This document shows positions 12,180 to 23,764 of a DNA stretch of 64,000 nucleotides, one piece after another. Under the pieces are notes generated by a model, which worked only from the letters and a program-made list of their open reading frames with translations, was not told the DNA's origin and did no database searches. How positions within the stretch are numbered: position 1 is the stretch's first letter; every line of letters begins with the position of its first letter. The DNA is from Calliopum simillimum (lineage: Eukaryota; Arthropoda; Insecta; Diptera; Lauxaniidae). The position numbers and the translations under genes are program-made. The stretch covers positions 86,883,058-86,947,057 of the forward strand of contig OX638372.1 in the NCBI GenBank assembly GCA_951812925.1, given 5' to 3'.

Positions 12180-12600
12180 AAAAAAAGTAGATATAATTTC
12201 CTTAAAAATGGTTTATTTAAAAATTATTTATGTCAAAAATTGACCGAAATATTGCCACTCAAACATAGAAATTTTGTTAATGCGGTCGAAAAAACGATTT
12301 TGATTCAATACTAAGGCAACTTACGAAAAAGTGTATGAAGCAAAAAATGCTTAGAATCATTCAAGAAATAGATAAGATTTTTTTTAATAATTTTTGGGGA
12401 CATTTTATAATTTTTCAAAACGGTCAAAAAAAAAAAAAAAAAATTAAAAAAGTTCCAAAAAATTCTGAAAAAAATTCCCACGTAGTTTTTGGATAATTTT
12501 AAGCATTTTTTTCCATATACACTTTTTTTTGTAAGATGCCTTGGTTTTGAGTAAAAACCGTTTTTTCGACCGCATAAAGAAAATTTAGAACTTTCATGAA
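12180..12600. repeat. Palindromic hairpin element with A-rich spacer
   Basis: The left arm (TTGACCGAAATATTGCCACT ... AAAAAATGCTTAGAAT) is mirrored by the right arm (TTTTAAGCATTTTTT ... TGCCTTGGTTTTGAGTAAAA), around an A-run at about 12427-12450. Related hairpins occur at 24.4-24.8, 35.5-35.9 and 49.3-49.5 kb. The frame at 12311-12652 is a by-product. Confidence 0.65.
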
Positions 12601-12689
12601 TCTTTTCGGTTTGCACAAAGCAGCTAAGTAGAATTTGCCTTGCGCTAAGCACAAACCTTCTTATCGCATCTTTTTGTTTATTTCTGTGC

Positions 12690-12830
12690 TCGCTTTACGT
12701 TTGCTTGCTTGAATCGCTTTAACTACATGCCTAACTCGTTTAAGATGGTTATCAGTTAACGAACTTAGTTCAATCTACACTAGATGGTGCTGATCAAAGA
12801 AGGGTGCATTGCATACTTATTTTATTAACT
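12690..12830. repeat. Dispersed repeat shared with 34.4-34.56 kb
   Basis: CTTAGTTCAATCTACACTAG, then ATGGTGCTGAT and GCATTGCATA, recur at about 34485-34545 in the same orientation with a few substitutions. Neither copy is coding. Confidence 0.5.
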
Positions 12831-13146
12831 GTATTTTTTGAAATCAAAAGAAAGAACACCTACTCTTTTTTCAGTTTTATAGTTTTTTTTTTAATTTTAT
12901 TTAAATATTCCTTGATTTAATTATTCTACGAAAGTCTTCCGACAACTGAAGCCTCACGCAATTTAAAGAAAAATCGACGTTAAAAATAAAATCAGGAAAA
13001 AATTACACAGTGGAAAAACGCAATATTTATGTGAGATTTTTGCCACATTGCACGCAAGCTGCAACAATAACAACAATATATATTAGCAAGATATTGTACC
13101 TGTATTTCAAAAATACAACAACAGCAACAAAAACACATAAAATGAA

Positions 13147-13901
13147 CCCTGCAGTTAATCGGACTAGTGCATGACTAGTCTTTGACTACTTCCAAACAGG
13201 ACTAGTACTAGTTCCACAACTAACGAATTTCCATATAATGGACTGACGATTTTTCAATGTTGATGTCCTACGAATCGTCAATTGTCTCCCTCTGCATTAC
13301 CTTTTCGCTAGCCGAGAGACAATTGTCTCCCTCTGCATTACCTATTCACCAGTCGAGGGACAGTTGAAAATTTTGAGAGCTTCGAGACTCGATTTCGAGT
13401 ATCTAAAAATTGAGCGAACGAGTATCTTAAAATTGAGAGATGTAATTAGAAGAAGAATGAGCGAACACTGACGGATTAGCTGATGCGCAATTTAAATGGC
13501 GAATGAAAAATTTACAACTTTTTTCAAATAATCAATAAATTAACACAATTTCAGATAATCCAATATATGTAGATGTGAAACAGAGCGTCGGTTTTGATAT
13601 CAAAACATTTTTTTTACTTTAAAGTAACATATTTCCATGAAAATTTATTAAAAAAACGGAACACCAAAAAACGTGACTGTTCGTACATATTACTTTCTCA
13701 CTATACTACATTATCTCAATCAGCGGCACTTCTCAGTTAATAAAAGAGCAAACAAAGACAAAGAAAAACATGAAAACTTTGTATTTTTTCTGTCAACTGA
13801 CGATATGTGCACTACGTGGTAACTAGAACAACGCTAGTACCTTATTGAACAGTTGCCGAACTAGTCACTCTTTGGGACTAGATCCAAATTTAACTGCAGG
13901 G
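13147..13901. mobile_element. MITE with CCCTGCAGTTAA terminal inverted repeats
   Basis: The left end CCCTGCAGTTAATCGGACTA is mirrored by a right end that reads TTTAACTGCAGGG. CTAGT motifs (GGACTAGT, ACTAGTC) follow near both ends. A 24 bp segment beginning CAATTGTCTCCCTCTGCATT is repeated at about 13278 and 13319. No transposase is present. The flanks are CAA-rich, and I could not define a target-site duplication. TTAA, expected for piggyBac, is not seen outside the ends. Confidence 0.7.
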
Positions 13902-14705
13902 AAACAACAACAACCTGTGTGTGCGAATTAATTTGATTTAATTTAATTTGTTGCAATTTCTCAAGGGAATCAAATTTTTTTGTTGCATCCGTAAAACTAC
14001 AATGCGATGCTGAATGTGAGATCATTCAAGCTTTTGAAAAAGATTTCAACAAATTAACAACACCAACAACTACAACAACAAAATATTACTCCAGCAACAG
14101 CAACAACAACAACAAATATATTAAAGAAAAAAACTCATAAAATTATGCGCACGCATTGCATTTATTAAAAAGAATGAAAAAATGCTGCATCAAAAGCCCC
14201 ATGCACATTAAATTAGCAACGATTATTAAATTTTTATTTCGCTCTCTTTTCTTCATGTGTATTCTTTCTTGCTCAATCGCACACATCAACGTATCTGCTC
14301 TGCTTGGTTGTTTCCGTTTAAGCACGCCAAAGAACTGTTGCACTGGGTCATTCCACCCAAACGATGGAACGCATCATCTATTGTGATGTTCTTACACCGA
14401 AGAAATATATACACTGAAAAAAAAAGTAAAAAAATTGTGGTGTAAAATTAGATCATTCGTGGACAGTCATTTTTTACAGCAAAAAGGTTTTTTGATCAGA
14501 ATCTATACTTTTATGCAATAAATATAGAACAAAGTTCAGTGAACTACTTAAGGATTCCTTATTTATTGAATTTTATTAAGCTTTTTAAGCATTTATCTAA
14601 AGTTTTAAGCATTTCTCGTCGTTGGTGATCTCTAATGAAATTTTGTGTAGAATATAATTGTGAAATACATCAAAAATTTTGAAAAATGGCCAAAAAGACC
14701 CAGAA
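13902..14705. other. CAA-rich intergenic DNA
   Basis: Contains several (CAA)n/(AACAAC) tracts at about 14055-14115. Open frames at 14143-14445 on both strands show no family resemblance. Confidence 0.5.
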
Positions 14706-14707
14706 TA

Positions 14708-15964
14708 AGGACTGTCCCAGAAAAATTTGACCCTTTTATTCCTTAAGATTATGATTTACCTGATGATCGTGCAGATCGAAATATGGGTGCTATATTTTCT
14801 ATATAATATGATGATTAAAAAATATATAACACTTGGCAAACAAACTTCACACGATAAAGATATCTAGCAATCAAGAAAAAAACGAGAATTAAAATATTCA
14901 GCCATAGCTAAAAAAACAGGTGCATCAAAAATCACTGTCCAAAGGCTTATTTCGAATTATAGAAAAGGTCAACTTATTACGCGGGAAAAGAGTTTAGGTA
15001 GAAAAGCCAGTATAGACCCACAACTGGTGAAAAAAGTGAAGCGCCTTTTTAATCAGAATCCCAACACTTCAGAACGAGTTATAGCTGCCAGAGCAGGAAC
15101 CTCAAAATTTTCTATAAATAGACTAAAGAAAAAACTTAAGCTAAGAACCTACAGAGTTCCAAAAGTACCAAACCGTTCCGATGAAATGCAGTTAGAGGCT
15201 CAAAAGCGAGCTCGAAAGTTATATGTCGGTTACCTGACTTAATTTGACTGCTGCATAATGGACGATGAAACATACGTTAAGGCAGATTTTAAACAGCTAA
15301 CAAGACACAAATTTTACACCTGTTCGGATGAGGGGCAGATACAGAGCAAATTTAAAGAGAAGAAAATTACAAAATTTCCCAAGCAGTATATGGTTTGGCA
15401 GGCCATATGCACCTGTGGTCTGAGGAGCATTTTTTTTTTTTTTGTAACACTGGGCACAATTAACTCAAAAATTTATATTGATGAATGCCTTAAAAAACGT
15501 CTTTTGCCATTTATTCGTGAGCACGGGAGTACTGTAATTTAGCAACCGCTCACTACTCTAGAGCCACCATAGAATGGTACAATGGTAGCAATAATGTAAA
15601 TTTTGTTCCCAAAAATGCGAATCCACCTAACTGCCCACAGCTTTGACCTATTGAGAGATATTGGGCTCTAATGAAATCAGATCTTCTGAAAAGTAAAAGC
15701 ACTGCAAAAAATTTAAAAGATTTCAAAAATAAGTGGCGAAGGTCGTACGGTACTGTCGACGAAACAACTGTACAATACTTAATGAAGGGTCTTAAGAAAA
15801 AAGTAAAATATTTTTATATAAAATAAATATTTGTTAATAGTGTAAGGTTATTTACGTTTGTTAAACTACTCCTAATAAATAAAAAAACAAAATTTTTTAA
15901 AAAATTCATTACGTATTTTTTTGTTAATGAAAAACAAAGGGACAAATTTTTCCGGGGCAGTCCT
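14708..15964 (+). mobile_element. Tc1-like transposon with both ends, 1257 bp
   Basis: The left end AGGACTGTCCCAGAAAAATT pairs with a right end whose reverse complement begins AGGACTGCCCCGGAAAAATT. A TA dinucleotide lies immediately outside each end (14706-14707 and 15965-15966), the hallmark target duplication of Tc1/mariner elements. The length is close to the usual 1.2-1.7 kb. The inverted repeats are about 30 bp and imperfect. The transposase inside is decayed, so this copy is not autonomous. Ends from the same family occur at 7578 and 53343. Confidence 0.9.
14854..15826 (+). pseudogene. Tc1-like transposase, inactivated
   Basis: In its family this is a DDE/D transposase that cuts and pastes its own element. 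Here the start codon position reads ATA. A helix-turn-helix region is readable at 15027-15242 (QNPNTSERVIAARAGTSKFS). After a stop, 15258-15542 carries the first catalytic region MDDETYVKADFKQL and FPKQYMVWQAICTCG. A T-run near 15430 probably reflects slippage. The codons after 15542 contain stops and a frameshift, and in the motif L-R-P-I-E-R-Y-W the arginine codon has become TGA. The true end is TAA at 15824. It is certainly non-functional. Confidence 0.85.
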
Positions 15965-16329
15965 TATTTTAAGTGAATTTTATATTGCATGATTTCATGG
16001 TGATATTGGAACAAAAAGTTTCATCTAAAATGTACATTTCGAGTTTTAAGTTTAATTTTCGGGGTACTATTTTTTTATATACCTTGATTCCAGAAAACAA
16101 AAAAATTTGATAAATAACACAACTCATTCCGAGTTTTTTCAGCCTAAATTAAGTACATTTTGGATTTAATTTAAGATGATTTCTACTTATTCTAACCAAA
16201 CTTTTGCCGTGAGAAATCTAGATTACTTAGATTTGATTTTATTGTGAAAAAATCAACCACGGAATTGGCGTTTACGACATATTTAATTTCATTTAATGAA
16301 AGCAAATTAATTTTCATATAAAAAAACAT
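15965..16329. other. AT-rich spacer, no feature recognised
   Basis: No coding or repeat signal could be supported. Confidence 0.4.
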
Positions 16330-16334
16330 ATAGT

Positions 16335-17395
16335 TTATATGGAAGCCCCCTAAGAAGGGGTTAGAGGAGATAAGACCCCAAGGGAAATGTTCCTCTTGAA
16401 TGAGCAATGGGAGTCGGTCATACATATTAACCTTCTTCAGTCCTCTCTTAAAGAGGAAATATTGATTTAATTAAAAATAAGGTGCCCTGGAGCCGCCTCC
16501 CCATGTGGTACGAAAACCTAGGGTGAACAGAAAAAACCAACTTCTAATTCAGTTTCAGCGACCTCTTAACAATTAAATAAAGTTGTCAAACCCTACGGGC
16601 GTTGCACCCTCATACATAAAAATCATAAGCCACTCATTAGGGGACAAATTTTATGATTTCTTCGTATGGACGTACAACAGCCCCTGGTCTAATCTACGCA
16701 TTTTTTGCATGGTCTTTGGTGCATACCATGTACATTTATGAATGACATTTCATAGCTGCTAGAGGTCCAGAATTATTGAATGCTCAGAATTTTTTGTATG
16801 GAAGGTGCAATGCACCTCCTTCCAATCGCTTCTATTTTTTGTATGGTTTTTGGTATATGCCATATACATCCATGCATCAAGTTTCGAATCAATACCTGTC
16901 GACAGTTTAGAGATATAGTGTTTTAAGTGTTTTTTGTATACGGGGTACAACGCCCCATCATTAGGTCTCTAATTTTTTACAATATAAGCCTGGCGGAAAA
17001 TTATCTTTAGATGTCGTGAAAATATGGCTTCGATATAGTTGGTGTTGTAAGCGTGATGCCTATTTTGTAGATTTTTGTATGGGGGGCACAACACCCCCTT
17101 GTCTGATTCACTAAATTTTCCTTAAAAACCCATAGGAGCACCAAAAAACATATGATGTGAATATGGTTTCAATACGTATGGAAGTCCCCCTTAAGAAGGG
17201 GTCGGAGGGGTTATGTCCCAGTAAAAAAATATGTCCAGTCCTTCGTAAATGGTGAAATATTGATTTTATTAACAATGGTTTGACCTGGACCCCTGAGGTA
17301 CGAAAACCTAGGGTGACCCGAAAAAACTGACTTCATAATCGGTTTCAACGACTTCGAAATTAGTAAAAACCGTTGTCAAACCCCACGGGTTTTTT
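16335..17395. repeat. Direct repeat pair (~230 bp) about 835 bp apart
   Basis: The block at about 16338-16610 (TATGGAAG.CCCC.TAAGAAGGGG, GGTACGAAAACCTAGGGTGA, CAAACCC.ACGGG) recurs at about 17178-17390. The DNA between holds degenerate TTTTTGTATGG and GGTACAACGCCCC motifs repeated every ~100-170 bp. This could be two tandem copies of an ~840 bp unit or an element with terminal direct repeats. No reverse transcriptase, primer-binding site or polypurine tract was seen, so I do not call it an LTR element. Confidence 0.6.
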
Positions 17396-19640
17396 TTATG
17401 CTGTTGTACAGTATAATTAAACCGAAAGAGAAAAGCCCTTAAACAAACTTTTCTGAAGAAAAATCGTTTGAAGCTTGATTGAGATTTGACAGTTTCTAGA
17501 TATAAGACTTTTTTAAAAAAAATATGATTTCAGGTACTTTTTTGTAGGTACAGTGTACTTTCCAACCAAAACTTAAATATTTTTCTATACACAAATAAGA
17601 AGACTCAAGAAGGGTCAAAATCTATTGGTTATTTCACCGCAAATTGTTGCCTGACAGTGGATAACTTTTCAATTGTAGTCTTTTCACATGCCATCCTTAC
17701 AAATGTAAAAGTTTGTCAGTTAGAGGGCGCTTTTCTTTCTACCAATATTCGGTCTTAAAGTACTTTTTCACAATTTTTTATATCAAAGTCAAATAAAACA
17801 CTTTCATTTAAATCCCAAGTTAATCAAAATCTGATGAAATTTTAAAAAATTATTCAGGGTTCTACAGACCATTATTAAAATGTTCAGTGCGAAGTGGGGT
17901 GGCCGAACTGGAGGCTGAAAAAGTGGCTGTGGGTTATTCATACCAAGCTTCATGATTTATGCTGCGATCTGTATTTGAACAAGGGTAGTTGAAGACGCTT
18001 GCATACTAATTTTGGAACATTTGGCCTCAGAAGGATATGTTCGGTCGATCGGGTGATTAGAATTTTGGAATTTCAGCTAAAATTATCTCCAGTTAAACAT
18101 ACTACAATTTTCGATGCTTCTGGGAAAATAAAAAAAAAGCTGTCCAATGGAATAAAATGAATTTTCACATCAGAAATGCAAATTTTATTTGTCCAGAAAG
18201 TTCTTTTCGTAAAGTTTACGGAAATTTCTGAATTGAAAAAAAGTGCGTGTTCACAATTAACTTACAATGCATGCGTGTAACTTTTGACTTAATTTATAGT
18301 TGATGTTATATTTTTTTTATGATTATTACAGTTGTAAAATTGTTGAATTTATTCAAATGTATGACTTTAGATGATTATACATTCAATGTACATTTTGTAA
18401 TCACTAGTTGTGTTTTGCATGGAGATAAATAATAAAAATTCTTCACAAGAAAACCTATTAGAATTGTAAATTTTTAATTATTTTACAATTCTTAGCTAAG
18501 TATTTGGTACGAAAAAGTATGTGTAGCAATTTTTATATTTAATTTTACATATTGCAGATAAAGCATAGTTAAGGTAATCATCTATTACCATTGTAATGTG
18601 TTACGATGGCATGGAAGTTTGTAGTAACTTCAAAACTGAATGTGTAATATTGCGGAACAGAGTTGTCGCATAAAGAAAAAAAACATAAAATGTTACAAAA
18701 TAATTTACAGTATGTATGTATTTACAAATATAAATACGTCTGTAGTATTTTATACAGTAGAAAAATATGCCACCCAAAGTCAAATGTAATTAATGTGGGC
18801 TTAACTTCTGTCATTTACTCTTGAAAGCAATGTAAAACTCATGCTAAGTGCATTAAAGGCTCATTAACAGAAGGACCACACGAAGGAAGCGCGAGTTTTA
18901 TACGAACACCAACAATAATGCTATGTTGAGGCATAAAGAAAGAAAACCATTAAAGACGATACCAACAGCTGGTTTAATAAAACAACCAAATATAATTCTG
19001 TTAGAAAATGGGATAATATGATATGTTCAATATTGTAAAATTTTCCAAAAACGGATTTTAAACTTAAATTTGATGGGTACAATCATACAACATCTGTCAT
19101 ATCATATTCTGTAACATATTTTATCTTGGGAACTAGAAGGAGTAGAGATATATGATTTTGGCAGTCCCATGATATGCAAGGTGCTTAGTAAACACAATGA
19201 AGATAAAGATTTATGCTATAGGTTGAGGGAAACATCATTTTGTGTGCTATTTTTATGAATGGGGGCGCAACCACTGCCCTTACAACGATGTAAATTGGTT
19301 CAATAGTTTCTGACGTTAGGTTAGGATGGCGGCAGTACTGCCACACATAGACCACAAGGGTCCATAGTGATACCACAAACACTTTTACTAAAATCTATTC
19401 ATAAACTCTTGTCCTTTCAGTATGATGTTTGCATATCTAAGAGAAGATATGCTTCACTTATAAGTTTGGTTAAACCCGAAAAGTTAAACTTTTGAATCTA
19501 AGTATAAGATTGACTAAAAAGAATGTTGAGAAAAGTGAAATAGCAAAGTTTAAAGTACGATATCTCTGTAAATACTGGGCCGGTCTGACAACTCTTTATT
19601 ACTAAAGGTAGTTGACATTTCTGAAAATCATAATCAAATT
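17396..19640. other. AT-rich DNA, no gene recognised
   Basis: At about 19310-19385, GACGTTAGGTTAGGATGGCG and ACATAGACCACAAGGGTCCA resemble a common dipteran LINE tail motif I know only loosely. Nothing else was supported. Confidence 0.35.
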
Positions 19641-19688
19641 TTATTCATTGACATTACTTCCTTATTCAACAGTTTTAAAGTCACTAAA

Positions 19689-20546
19689 ATGAGAGCAGAA
19701 TCGGAAAAAAATTCATTACATTTACTTTATTTCTTCAAAAAGCACTATACGGCCGCGAAAAGTCAGAGAAAAATTTGTGCACATTATAGATATAGTACTT
19801 TATCGGAAAGGACAGTTAAAAATGGTATGATCAATTACGCTCTGAAAGTTTTGATGTAAAATTTGCAACTTAATCTGGTCGACCATGTACCGAAAAAGTG
19901 GGCAAAATTCTTGCAAAGGTAGAAGAAGACTGACACATAAGCAGTCGCGACATCGCTGAGTGAAAAAATCTTACTGGCCGTATTTCAGTCAGTGAATCTC
20001 TTCTGAAACGAAATGATCTCAACCATTTTTGCACAGGTTGGTTACTGGTAACGAAAAATGGATAACGTATGATAATAATGAGCGAAAAAGTTCGTGGTCA
20101 AAACGAGGTGAGTCTGCCCAAACCATCGCAAAGCCGGAACTGACGCCAAAGAAGAGTTTGCTTAGTATTTGGTGGAATTGCGAGGGTCCAGTGTTCTACG
20201 AACTGCATCCGCGTGGCCAAACAATTAATTCGGAACTATATTGAATAAAGCGCTCAAGAAAAAACGTCCGGAATTAGACAACAGAAAGGGGATAGTCTTT
20301 CATCACGACATCTCTAGACCACACATATACTTCTTTGGTGACCCGCCAAAAACTGAGGGAGCTTGGCTGGGAAGTTTTAATGCATCCAATATACAGCTCA
20401 GACCTTCCACCTTCGGATTATCATTTGCTTCACTTGTTATAGAGTTATCTTGAAGGCGTAAAATTTAATTCCCTAGAGGGTTGCAAAAAGGTATTTACTG
20501 AGTTTTTTGAGCAGAAACTCCACAGATTCGTTAAGGACCGTATTAT
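19689..20546 (+). pseudogene. mariner transposase, broken copy
   Basis: From the ATG at 19689 the reading starts as MRAESEKN, followed by LYFFKKHYTAAKSQRKICAH, the N-terminal helix-turn-helix region of mariners. Stops and shifts follow. The catalytic core is readable at 20029-20244 (VTGNEKWITYD, WSKRGESAQTIAKPELTPKK, LLSIWWN, GQTINSELY) and 20241-20340 (KKRPELDNRKGIVFHHD, SRPH). In the family the first catalytic aspartate lies in GDEKW, and here it is Asn. The second (HHD) is kept. The YSPDLAPSDYH region is frameshifted. It runs directly into an oppositely oriented LINE fragment. I did not find intact inverted termini. Confidence 0.85.
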
Positions 20547-20547
20547 T

Positions 20548-21800
20548 ATTATTTAAAGGCTCTGGATTGCACTGCTGCGAATTGAAAGATCTTTTGTACA
20601 TGCTCCGCTATTTCCAAGTCCTCTAAGCAAAGTTTACAAGAATCATCGTCTACCAAATTTATATTCCTTAGGCGATAATTGAGTTTACGGTGACCTGTCA
20701 TTATTCCACTATTTTCTGCTGAGGTTTAAAAACGGCTTCTACTTTAACACGTTTTGGATTGATTAACCTTTTCGCTTGCCATATGCCTTTTGAGGCTCTT
20801 TAGTGGTCGATCAGGCTTTTTTCTTCCCATTCCCGAACTTAGTTGTTTTTAAAGCAGAATGGTTCTGAGCCTATGAAAGTATTGAGTATTGGCCAAGCAA
20901 TCTGCCCTTTCATTGCCTTCATGCCCCTCGTACCCTGGTATCCGGTCTAGAGCAACATCTTCCCGCCTGTATAGGACTTGAAAAACTTTAAAGCACTCCC
21001 AGATAAGCTTTGAATGTATTGAAAAAGCCATCAATGATTTTAGAGTCGCTTGACTGTCCGAATAAATGTATAAGTCGGTGCCGGAAGTGCCCCTTCTTAG
21101 ACATTTTCTAGCGCACAACTCTAAGGCGTGAACCTCCGCCTGAAAAATTAAAGCTGTTTTTTCCCATTGCCACTGCTTTTAAGAATCTTGGTCCCACGAC
21201 TCCAAGTCCTGCGCTGCAATATTCCATTTTGGAACCATCAGTGATCCATTACTGTGAGTCCTGTTTTACATTTATATCCGTCCTCCTTCATTAGGCGCGG
21301 TCATTGATGACCACTTTGAAACTTTTTGCATAACTTATCGGATACTGAAAGGCATGGTGTGACCCAGAGTTTAGAGTCTTGAGCTACTATCGGGCACGTC
21401 TTTAGTCCCCCTGTGACACCCAAGCAGCCTATTCTGAAGAATCTGTTTAATTCCTTCTGTGCCTTTACTTGGTCTACTTTTGGCCACCATGCTAATGTAG
21501 CATAAGTGATCATTGGTACAGTTTTATAAGACCATGCCATAAATTTTGGTTTAACCATACAGCCTTTGGCAAGAATATGTTATTCTTAAGGCTTTATTTG
21601 TTATGTATGATAGATGACTGTTAGGCTTTTGACTAGGATTACTCCTTAATATTTAATCTCCTCTGCAATCGTTAGCACCGTTTCCCTCCAAGTTTAAAGC
21701 TTCCAGGTTAAGCTTCCTCTTCCGGGTAAAGGGCACCAGTGTGGTTTTACTAGGGTTAATTTCAAGCATAATCTTTGAAAATAAATCCAAAGTATTAGAA
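20548..21800 (-). pseudogene. LINE (R1/I-like clade) ORF2 C-terminal fragment with RNase H
   Basis: Read on minus from about 21770, LEINPSKTTLVPFTRKRKLN matches the end of a non-LTR reverse transcriptase. It is followed by an interrupted region, then YATLAWWPKVDQ, ELNRFFRIGCLGVTGGLKTC (thumb region, 21301-21558), and DLYIYSDSQATLKSL with GHEGNERADCLA (RNase H core with SDSQA and N-E-x-A-D, 20849-21118). Several stops and frameshifts are present. The 3' end near 20548 (TTATTATTTAAAGGCTCTGG) recurs at 44786. The 5' portion (endonuclease and most of the RT) is absent, as usual for 5'-truncated LINE insertions. Confidence 0.85.
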
Positions 21801-22799
21801 ATTACATAGCTATCTATATAGGTATATAAGAAGCTGACGTATAAACGATATATGTGATTCTGCTAGCTTGTGTTTCGGAAAAATTTAAGTCTTCACTTTA
21901 ATCTAAAGGATTTGAAAGTATAAAGTTTGCATCGATCTAATTGCAGTAAATACCTATATGAATATCTTAAAGTTATTTTGCAGCTCTGACATGCTCAGTT
22001 CTTAATGTAAGTTAAAAACTATTTATGCAAATGGGGTTTCTATCAAGAATAGGTCAATAGATAGCGCACTTCTACAGCCATATGCATATCATGGCAATCA
22101 TTATTTCTAAGTAAAATGTCAAACAATTTGACAGCAATCATAAAAAACAAAATTCTGTTTGCCAGCCAGCATTGCAACCGTGTAAATGTCACAAAGTGTT
22201 GTAGCGTTTTGTTGCCAAACAGTTGTTGTTGTTCGTTGTCACTCCAGTTAACACTTTTTAGCGACATGCAAGACATTCATTACACACATTAACTGGGAAC
22301 ATTTGAAGAAAAGCCCATTATTATTATTAATATCTCTGGGATAGAGCTAGATAGCTGTTGTTGTTTTATTTGCTAACTTTAATTTTTGATTAATGCTTTG
22401 TTTATACGCTCCAGTCAAAAAGAAATTATAAAATAAATTGTGTGCAACAACAACAATAATAATAATGAAGACAACGTGCGCGCATGCGGTTAATGTCTCA
22501 TTACGGTACACTTTGTAGTTGTTGTTCACGTTGTTGTAAATCATATAATTACTTTTGCTATTGTTGTTATAAAATACATAAAGAAAATAGTAAAAAAGAA
22601 CCGGCCGGACGCGCCGAACCGGCTATCATTTTTTTATTTTTAATGGCGTAATTCAGCCATAGAAAACTACACAGACGTTAGAAAATGATTTAAACATTTT
22701 TCTAACAACAACAGCAATAACAACATATTTTCAATATCATAACATAATGGTTTGTTGTTCTTAACACTATTACCTGAACTATTCAATAATACAGGGGCG
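21801..22799. other. AT-rich DNA with TTG/CAA tracts and a small GC-rich palindrome
   Basis: TTGTTGTT/CAACAACAA tracts lie at about 22220 and 22350-22560. A GC island at about 22600-22626 contains GAACCGGCCGGACGCGCCGA followed by ACCGGC, an imperfect palindrome. Frames here are chance products of the tracts. Confidence 0.5.
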
Positions 22800-22807
22800 T
22801 AGTCAGA

Positions 22808-22905
22808 AACCATTTACTACTAGTACTACTACTACTAATCCTTCTACAATTACTACAATTAATACTTCTACTACTACTACTAACAATTCATACTACTTAA
22901 ATTAC
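22808..22905. repeat. (ACT)n microsatellite, imperfect
   Basis: Runs of ACTACTACTACT and CTACTACTACTAC are interrupted by TTCTACAATT segments. Confidence 0.85.
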
Positions 22906-23171
22906 AAATTAGACTTTGAATACTGCATTCTACACTAAAACTTAAAATTTTAGAGCCTGAACAAAATTCAGTAAATATTTATTTTCCTGACTCGTTGCAC
23001 AGACTAGTTTGCCCGTACTTTTCACATATCATTTTCAATCATTCCGTGTCAGGATATTCTGAACTTTGGTCTTCCTATGTTTCTGTTTCTCCCCAAGAGG
23101 AAAAATTTCTAGCGCTTCTGATCCAAGCACTTCAAAAGTGCTTGTCCCCATAGAAATTTAGAAGCACTATC

Positions 23172-23640
23172 ACAATGATTTTTTATAAGGCTGCAGTAAG
23201 AACAACGTGAGTTCGAACCCAGCCCGGGAGATTTTTTTTTTTTACTTTTTTTTTACTTTTTTTTGCTTTATTTTTTTTTTTTTTTAATTATATATTTTTT
23301 ATTCAACATCTTTTATTTCACTTTTCTATTTTCCTTTCTCTTATTAATTTACTTTTGTTCAACCGAATTGAAATTGATTACACAATGATTCCATATAAGG
23401 CTGCAGTAAGAACAACGTGAGTTCGAACCCAGCCCGGGTGATTTTTTTTTTTCCGTTTTTTTATTTGTTTTTGCTTATTTTTTTTTTTATTAAAATATTT
23501 TTTATTCAACCTTTTTTATTTCACTTTTCTATTTAAATTTCTCATTTTCATTTACTTTTGCTTACTTGAATTGAAACTGATTGCACAATGATTCTATGTA
23601 ATGCTGCAGGACAACATTTGCTTAATATACAAATTTAATA
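23172..23640 (+). repeat. ~207 bp tandem repeat containing a tRNA-like B box and T-run
   Basis: CACAATGATT.....TAAGGCTGCAG begins at about 23172, 23382 and 23584. The first two units contain AACGTGAGTTCGAACCCAGC, in which GTTCGAACC matches the RNA polymerase III B-box consensus GWTCRANNC, followed at once by CCCGGG and a long T-run. No A box is evident upstream, so these look like 3' halves of tRNA-like sequence. The third unit is truncated before the B box. Confidence 0.7.
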
Positions 23641-23658
23641 CCTCTTGATCGCATTCGG

Positions 23659-23759
23659 GCGTTGGTGGAGCGGTCTAAAGGGTTGGTAAATGTAAGAAAA
23701 AATTATCTAGCACGCGGAGGGTCGTGGATTCAAATCCTGGCGCGGCCGGTTTTTTTTTT
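23659..23759 (+). ncRNA. tRNA-like element with A/B boxes and T-run terminator
   Basis: GTTGGTGGAGCGGTCTAAAG resembles a tRNA D-arm/A box of the Ser/Leu type. The B box is GATTCAAATCC at 23727-23737. It ends GCGCGGCCGG, directly followed by ten T (23750-23759), which would terminate RNA polymerase III. The distance between boxes is longer than in ordinary tRNAs, and I could not build a matching acceptor stem. I therefore infer a tRNA-derived element or tRNA pseudogene rather than a working tRNA. The same 3' motif (GCGCGGYC) occurs in the unit at 31993-32112. Confidence 0.5.
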
Positions 23760-23764
23760 CTTGT

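Noticed and set aside
16335..17395. LTR retrotransposon or solo-LTR pair
   Set aside because: No TG...CA termini, primer-binding site, polypurine tract or coding region between the repeats.
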